Below, piece by piece: positions 60,092 to 64,000 of a stretch of 64,000 bases of DNA; the first letter of the stretch is position 1; the number at the start of each line of letters is the position of its first letter. Position numbers and translations under genes: made by a program. The notes beneath the pieces were generated by a model. That model was given only the letters and a program-made list of their open reading frames with translations. It was not told where the DNA came from and made no database searches. Origin of the DNA: Maratus speciosus (taxonomy: Eukaryota > Arthropoda > Arachnida > Araneae > Salticidae); assembly GCA_963932465.1 (NCBI GenBank), contig OZ010799.1:282358083-282422082 (forward strand). Reading direction: 5' to 3'.

Positions 60092-61340
60092 TTTTTAGGT
60101 GCGTTCGTAATTATATAAATACGTAGAACCTATAATCGTCGTTCGGTACTTCTATCTGTCTGTCCGCATATAACAGAGCAAAGACTACCCAACCGAATGA
60201 TCTGAAATTTTGAACACATAATTGTTGCAAAATTTTGTCGAGTCATTTCAATTTTCTTGTATCAAAATCGGTTGTAGGGTAAAGTGCCCATATTTCGCCC
60301 CCTCTCCTAATATGTTCTCTTTAACTTCTCCGTTTCTGCGAAAGAGGCGCCACTTATGACGCAAGGCATAGGAGACGGGAGGTAAAAGGAGTCAGTGTTG
60401 AAAGTTTCGTTCGTACATAAATTCGTTTCGCATACATAAATTAAAGACGGCGAATTTCCTATTTTTAGAAGAACCGAGTTCTTATTACGTCGTTTGTAGA
60501 ACGTTATTTACTGTACTGTAAGTATTTATTTCTTATTCATTGCATGTATTTTACGTTTGTAAGATGCTGACAGTAGCATACAGTAAGTTTTAGGATGCTC
60601 AGTTCATCTTACGGGAGCTGAAGCTCCGTCATATTGGGAAGTAGCGTGGTCCCAATTTCGTCCCATTGCGATTATTATTTTTGTCCCGGATGCGAAATTA
60701 AGAATGCTTTTTCACGACATTTTTTTTTAATTTTTGATCATGTTTAGATGGTTAATGTTTCGTTATGTTATTCTTCCAATGAGAATTAATACATTTCTTT
60801 GTTCCTTACTTTAATGTAAATTAAATTACTTACTCATTTAGAAAAGAATTTTAATTTAGTTATAAGTTAATCCTCGGCGTATTGGATTTTTTGGGAGGTC
60901 GAAATTGGGACTATTTTTTTCTTCTGCATTTTTTAGATAGATTTGAAAAAGAATTTTTCGCATTGTTTAAAAACTTTTGTACGATATTTGCCTATGTTTC
61001 TATGTGCGTGGGTAGTTAGTATATGTAAAATCCAAATTTGGTAGATTTTCACTGAAAATTACAACTTCTAAGGGCCTAAAAGTGACTGGGAGACGATAAT
61101 AGGTCACCTTACCCTATACTTTAATGACAGGGACAATAAAAAATTTTCCGTTACATTACGGGCAATGGGAAAAAAATTATTTCAAGTGCATTTTAATGAT
61201 TTTACAGCCTTTCGAACAGAATGAAATTGATATGCACTTATGAAGTCTACTAAAATATACATTCAGTGAAATATGCGGTGCAAAAAATATTTATAAAACC
61301 AGTTATAATACGAACGCACCTCATTTACCACGTTTGACGA
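60092..61340 (+). mobile_element. Helentron-like element, family H, short
   Basis: A T-run and AGGTGCGTTCGTA (60097-60109) with a partly paired hairpin (to AGAACCT near 60132) precede a short CTATCTGTCTGTCCGC tract (60150-60166). The inverted terminal copy TACGAACGCACCT lies at 61309-61321. There are no tandem units; instead an 838-bp element is inserted at 60277. Without it the element is only about 400 bp. Confidence 0.6.
60277..61114. mobile_element. Non-autonomous DNA transposon, copy 2 of the 830-bp family
   Basis: GGGTAAAGTGCCCATATTTC at the left, and CACCTTACCC closing at 61114, are flanked by TA on both sides (60275-60276, 61115-61116). The body matches 14330-15159 throughout, for example GTAGAACGTTATTTACTGTA, GAAGCTCCGTCATATTGGGA and CGATATTTGCCTATGTTTCT, with scattered substitutions and small indels. 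No coding sequence. Confidence 0.88.
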
Positions 61341-61344
61341 GCAA

Positions 61345-62069
61345 TTTCCAACTTGTTACATTATTATTTGATGCATTCACCCTGTTATTTTATGCTGTGA
61401 AAAAAGTATGAAAAACCAAGGTGAGTGTTTATATTGTTCTGTGCCGGTGAAACCCACTTTTAACTGCTTGGTAATATCAATACAATCAACACTCGGGAAT
61501 GGGGAATATCGAAAGCCCGTCCCCAGCATAGTTTTTAAACCGTTAGAATGTAAAGAGACATTTTTAAAAAATCCCAACGACCACCATACCTTTAAAACTG
61601 CAATATCCCTCCTTTCATTGATTCAATATATGCATGGAAGCAATGACAATGTCTGGATTAGCGCATATTTTATGTCTACTGTTAAGAAGAGAAGAGATTA
61701 ATATTAAAAATTTCTAGTGATAATTTTTTAAAAAAACTGATGATGCTGCGCTGGTCGCGGCATGGGGCTTTCATTCAAAAGTACATTTCGACGGCGGGCA
61801 ATTCTTATGGCAGTGAAACTGTTAAAAAGAATTCATTGCTGATATTTTACATTAACATTAGCAAATAAAATGCTTTATTTCTAAGAAAGGTAGAATATTT
61901 ACACAATGTTACGCAATATTTTAAAATAAAAAATTAACTTTAACAGCTGTATGAGGTCTCATGGATTGCTGCTTTTTTCGTTTTTCACTGAGCGGGATAG
62001 TTTAATTAGTGTTACTGTAGAAAATATTATTATTTTGCAGAAATAATACTATAGTCCCTAGAAGTCGCA
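61345..62069. other. Unassigned; one small open frame
   Basis: A 97-codon frame at 61408-61701 (plus) has a less skewed composition than most frames here (NCLVISIQSTLGNGEYRKPV near its start) but no domain I recognise, and no neighbour supports it. AAGGTGAGT at 61418-61426 would read as a splice donor within its first codons. I do not call a gene. Confidence 0.4.
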
Positions 62070-62309
62070 CATTGTAAAAAAAAATAATGCCAGTTTTCCG
62101 GTAGGAATAGGAAAAATAGTTGCCCTTATCGTACCGGAATAATTTCCAATCCAGCTAGGAATAAAATCCGTAAAATACCGTTTTACTGACCATTTCCTTA
62201 TTTTTACGGATTATATTCTGAGCTGGGTCGGAAATTATTCCGGTACGATAAGGGCAACTATTTTTCCGATTCCTACCGGAAAACTGGCAGTATTTTTTTT
62301 TTTACAGTG
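62070..62309. mobile_element. Near-perfect fold-back MITE
   Basis: CATTGTAAAAAAAAATAATG at the left faces TTTTTTTTTTTTACAGTG at the right. The arms (CAGTTTTCCGGTAGGAAT, ATAGTTGCCCTTATCGTACC, AAATCCGTAAAATA) pair for about 100 bp each with very few mismatches. The high arm identity implies recent origin. The A-rich ends match those of the fold-back at 19.5 kb. Confidence 0.85.
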
Positions 62310-63074
62310 CAGTGTGGCATCTGACTATTTAAAAAACACGAAAAATTTAAATCTAATAAATATTTATCGCAGGCACATCTATTTGCTCAATCTTTATGCA
62401 ATCCTTATACAATGTTAATGTTGAAAAGAGCTAGAAGATGTCAATGTCATCGTCATTTATCCAATTAAACTTTTTAGGACTTTTTAAGGTGTTCGTTGAA
62501 TATCTTGCTGCTGCAGTATACGAGTATTTTTCAGATGTTACAATAATGCGTACTATCACCACATGGTTTTAGATAAGTAAATTTTAAACTTAACTATTCT
62601 ATACATAAATATTGGTAAAGAAAAATATTCTATCTATAAATCCAGTCTTTTATTCATGTTTGGATAGAGATGTCTCATACATAACTCCCAGTGTCTAAGT
62701 GACATATCTGTAACAATAGTTAAATGATAACCATTAAAAAAGATAAAAGTTAAAGAATAATTATATGATGAGTAAAATTTTTTTACAAAAACATAATTAG
62801 GAAAAATAATTTAAAATCCACTAAATATAATATGAGGGAAATATTCTGCATACAAATCAAGTATTCATTTTCTAGGATTATTTTAACTTTATAAATCTCG
62901 AAGAAAATTAAATGAACCAGTCTAAATATAATGTTTTAATATAAAATGATTTCTCAAATTCAGAAATATTTAGTAGAGACATAAGATTTGAAACTGTCAT
63001 GCTTTCAAAAATATTATAACAATGTATTTCATTTTTAAGTGAAATGGTCATATATATATATTTTATTTTTCTAA
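62310..63074. other. No recognised gene
   Basis: AT-rich sequence; nothing supported. Confidence 0.5.
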
Positions 63075-63300
63075 TGTAATTGTATTTCTTTGATACCGTA
63101 ACATACGTGACCTAAATGTCAAGGAATTCTATAAAAATCGTTTGTAACTGAATGCTATCTTTTCAAGAAAACGTCTACAGCCCGGGATGGGCTAAGAGTT
63201 AAAAGAAAAGGGAAAATGCTGACGATATGAGAAGTTTGATGTCAGCACATTTTAAATCAACGATCTTTTAACTACAAAAATAAATTTTACCTTAGGGCTT
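63075..63300 (+). repeat. Second dispersed relative of the 267-bp unit
   Basis: CGTGACCTAAATGTCAAGGA, AAATCGTTTGTAACTGAATG and ATTTTAAATCAACGATCTTTTAA follow the order of the 25.9-30.0 kb units. It resembles the single unit at 22.1 kb most (both have GTGACCTAAATGT). Confidence 0.55.
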
Positions 63301-63761
63301 CGAAATGTTATATATATATATGTGTGTAGGATGGTTATATGTAAAATGTTGATGATTTATTGATGACTTGAATAACTAGACGTTGGAATAACAACACGTG
63401 AACTTTAATACAATTCTATAAAAATACTTTTACACCACTTTGTTGATGGCTTCTTTAAATACGGTACATTTATCACATAAAACCTATAATACACTTTCTT
63501 TAGAACAATCTCATTAGGCCTATCAGTGCCTTCCTTTGCATCTCATAAGCCGGTGCTTCATGAACAATATAATTCAATGCACTGACTCTTTTCTAATTTT
63601 GAATATCTCCAAACCTTGATCTAGTGATCGTGAATTTTCATAACTCATGCTTTCAAATCATGGATATAAAAATACAAGAGCATCAGTTAATTTACAGATC
63701 GTGCACGTCATAAAGGAAATAAACGATGTTTAAATTCAAATCCAACAAATATATATATATA
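63301..63761. other. No recognised gene
   Basis: AT-rich sequence with short (AT)n and GTGTGT pieces at 63311-63327 and an (AT)n tract at 63749-63760 next to the Helitron end. Confidence 0.5.
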
Positions 63762-64000
63762 CTAGCAGAACTACCCGGCTTCGGCCGTGTCAATTATAAG
63801 GAGCCTTCCAGGTAAAATAAATTAAAACGAAATAATACGGCAATCACAATAACTGAAACTTGTGCATTCATTCCCATCCACAAAACGTTAAAAAGGCAAT
63901 CAGAAAACATGACGTTATTGTCTCGCAACCATAGTCAAATCCCCGAGCTTTAATAACAGAATGCGCGTTATCTTTACCGGATGTAAGAGAAAAATGTGTG
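63762..64000 (-). mobile_element. Helitron 3' end, continues beyond the window
   Basis: On the minus strand the sequence ends CTAG (63762-63765) followed by T, with a CGGC/GCCG hairpin (63776-63779 and 63784-63787, loop CGAA) 10 bases before CTAG. This is the standard Helitron terminus. The body extends to the right, past the window, so its 5' end and coding capacity are unknown. Confidence 0.75.

Noticed and set aside
61408..61701. Real exon of a host gene
   Set aside because: Composition is less skewed, but there is no motif, no neighbouring exon, and a splice-donor-like site falls within the first codons.

Overview
This window looks like gene-poor, repeat-dense nuclear DNA of an invertebrate, most likely an arthropod. 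It is strongly AT-rich, has long A, T and C homopolymers and (AT)n tracts, and shows no operons. Penelope-like, piggyBac, Tigger/pogo, Helitron and Helentron-like remnants are interleaved every few kilobases. I found no convincing host protein-coding gene and no intact tRNA or rRNA gene. All recognisable proteins are broken transposon proteins: a pogo/Tigger DDE transposase (about 7.0-7.8 kb), a mariner/Tc1-like N-terminal remnant (about 35.2-35.6 kb, weak), two Penelope GIY-YIG endonuclease ends (about 36.7-37.2 kb minus, 57.7-58.3 kb plus) and a piggyBac transposase (53.4-55.1 kb minus). I cannot name the species.

Layout. 0-6.2 kb: a Helentron-like element (family A) with a TTAA-type element nested in it, a 240-bp tandem repeat, a second family-A relic and two fold-back elements. 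6.8-8.4 kb: a Tigger element with both ends. 10.5-17.8 kb: a small TA-flanked MITE, a duplicated segment flanking a 207-bp tandem array, and an 830-bp element inserted in one copy. 19.5-23.5 kb: a fold-back element with a duplicated arm, tRNA-derived SINE pieces and Helentron-like element B. 25.9-30.0 kb: a 267-bp tandem array split by a precisely bounded Helitron. 30.1-31.4 kb: Helentron-like element C. 36.6-37.2 kb: a Penelope end with a hammerhead-ribozyme motif. 37.4-39.2 and 42.4-51.1 kb: Helentron-like elements D, E, F and G, plus a 3.5-kb higher-order satellite that appears to descend from the tail of the D/E/F family. 53-58.5 kb: piggyBac, a TIR element and a second Penelope end. 60-61.4 kb: Helentron-like element H with a nested second copy of the 830-bp element. 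62-64 kb: a near-perfect fold-back and a Helitron 3' end running off the window.

The most notable signal is a recurring architecture: a T-run followed by a terminal hairpin, a (CTGT)n-like microsatellite, tandem units usually near 147 bp, an inverted copy of the terminal sequence, and a short 3' hairpin in several families. It occurs in several unrelated-sequence families and matches what is known of HINE/DINE-1/Pearl-type non-autonomous Helentrons. Members of the D/E/F and B/C families, and the satellite derived from the former, carry CTCF-core-like GGCGC motifs in tandem. None of this was tested by alignment or database search; everything is read by eye.
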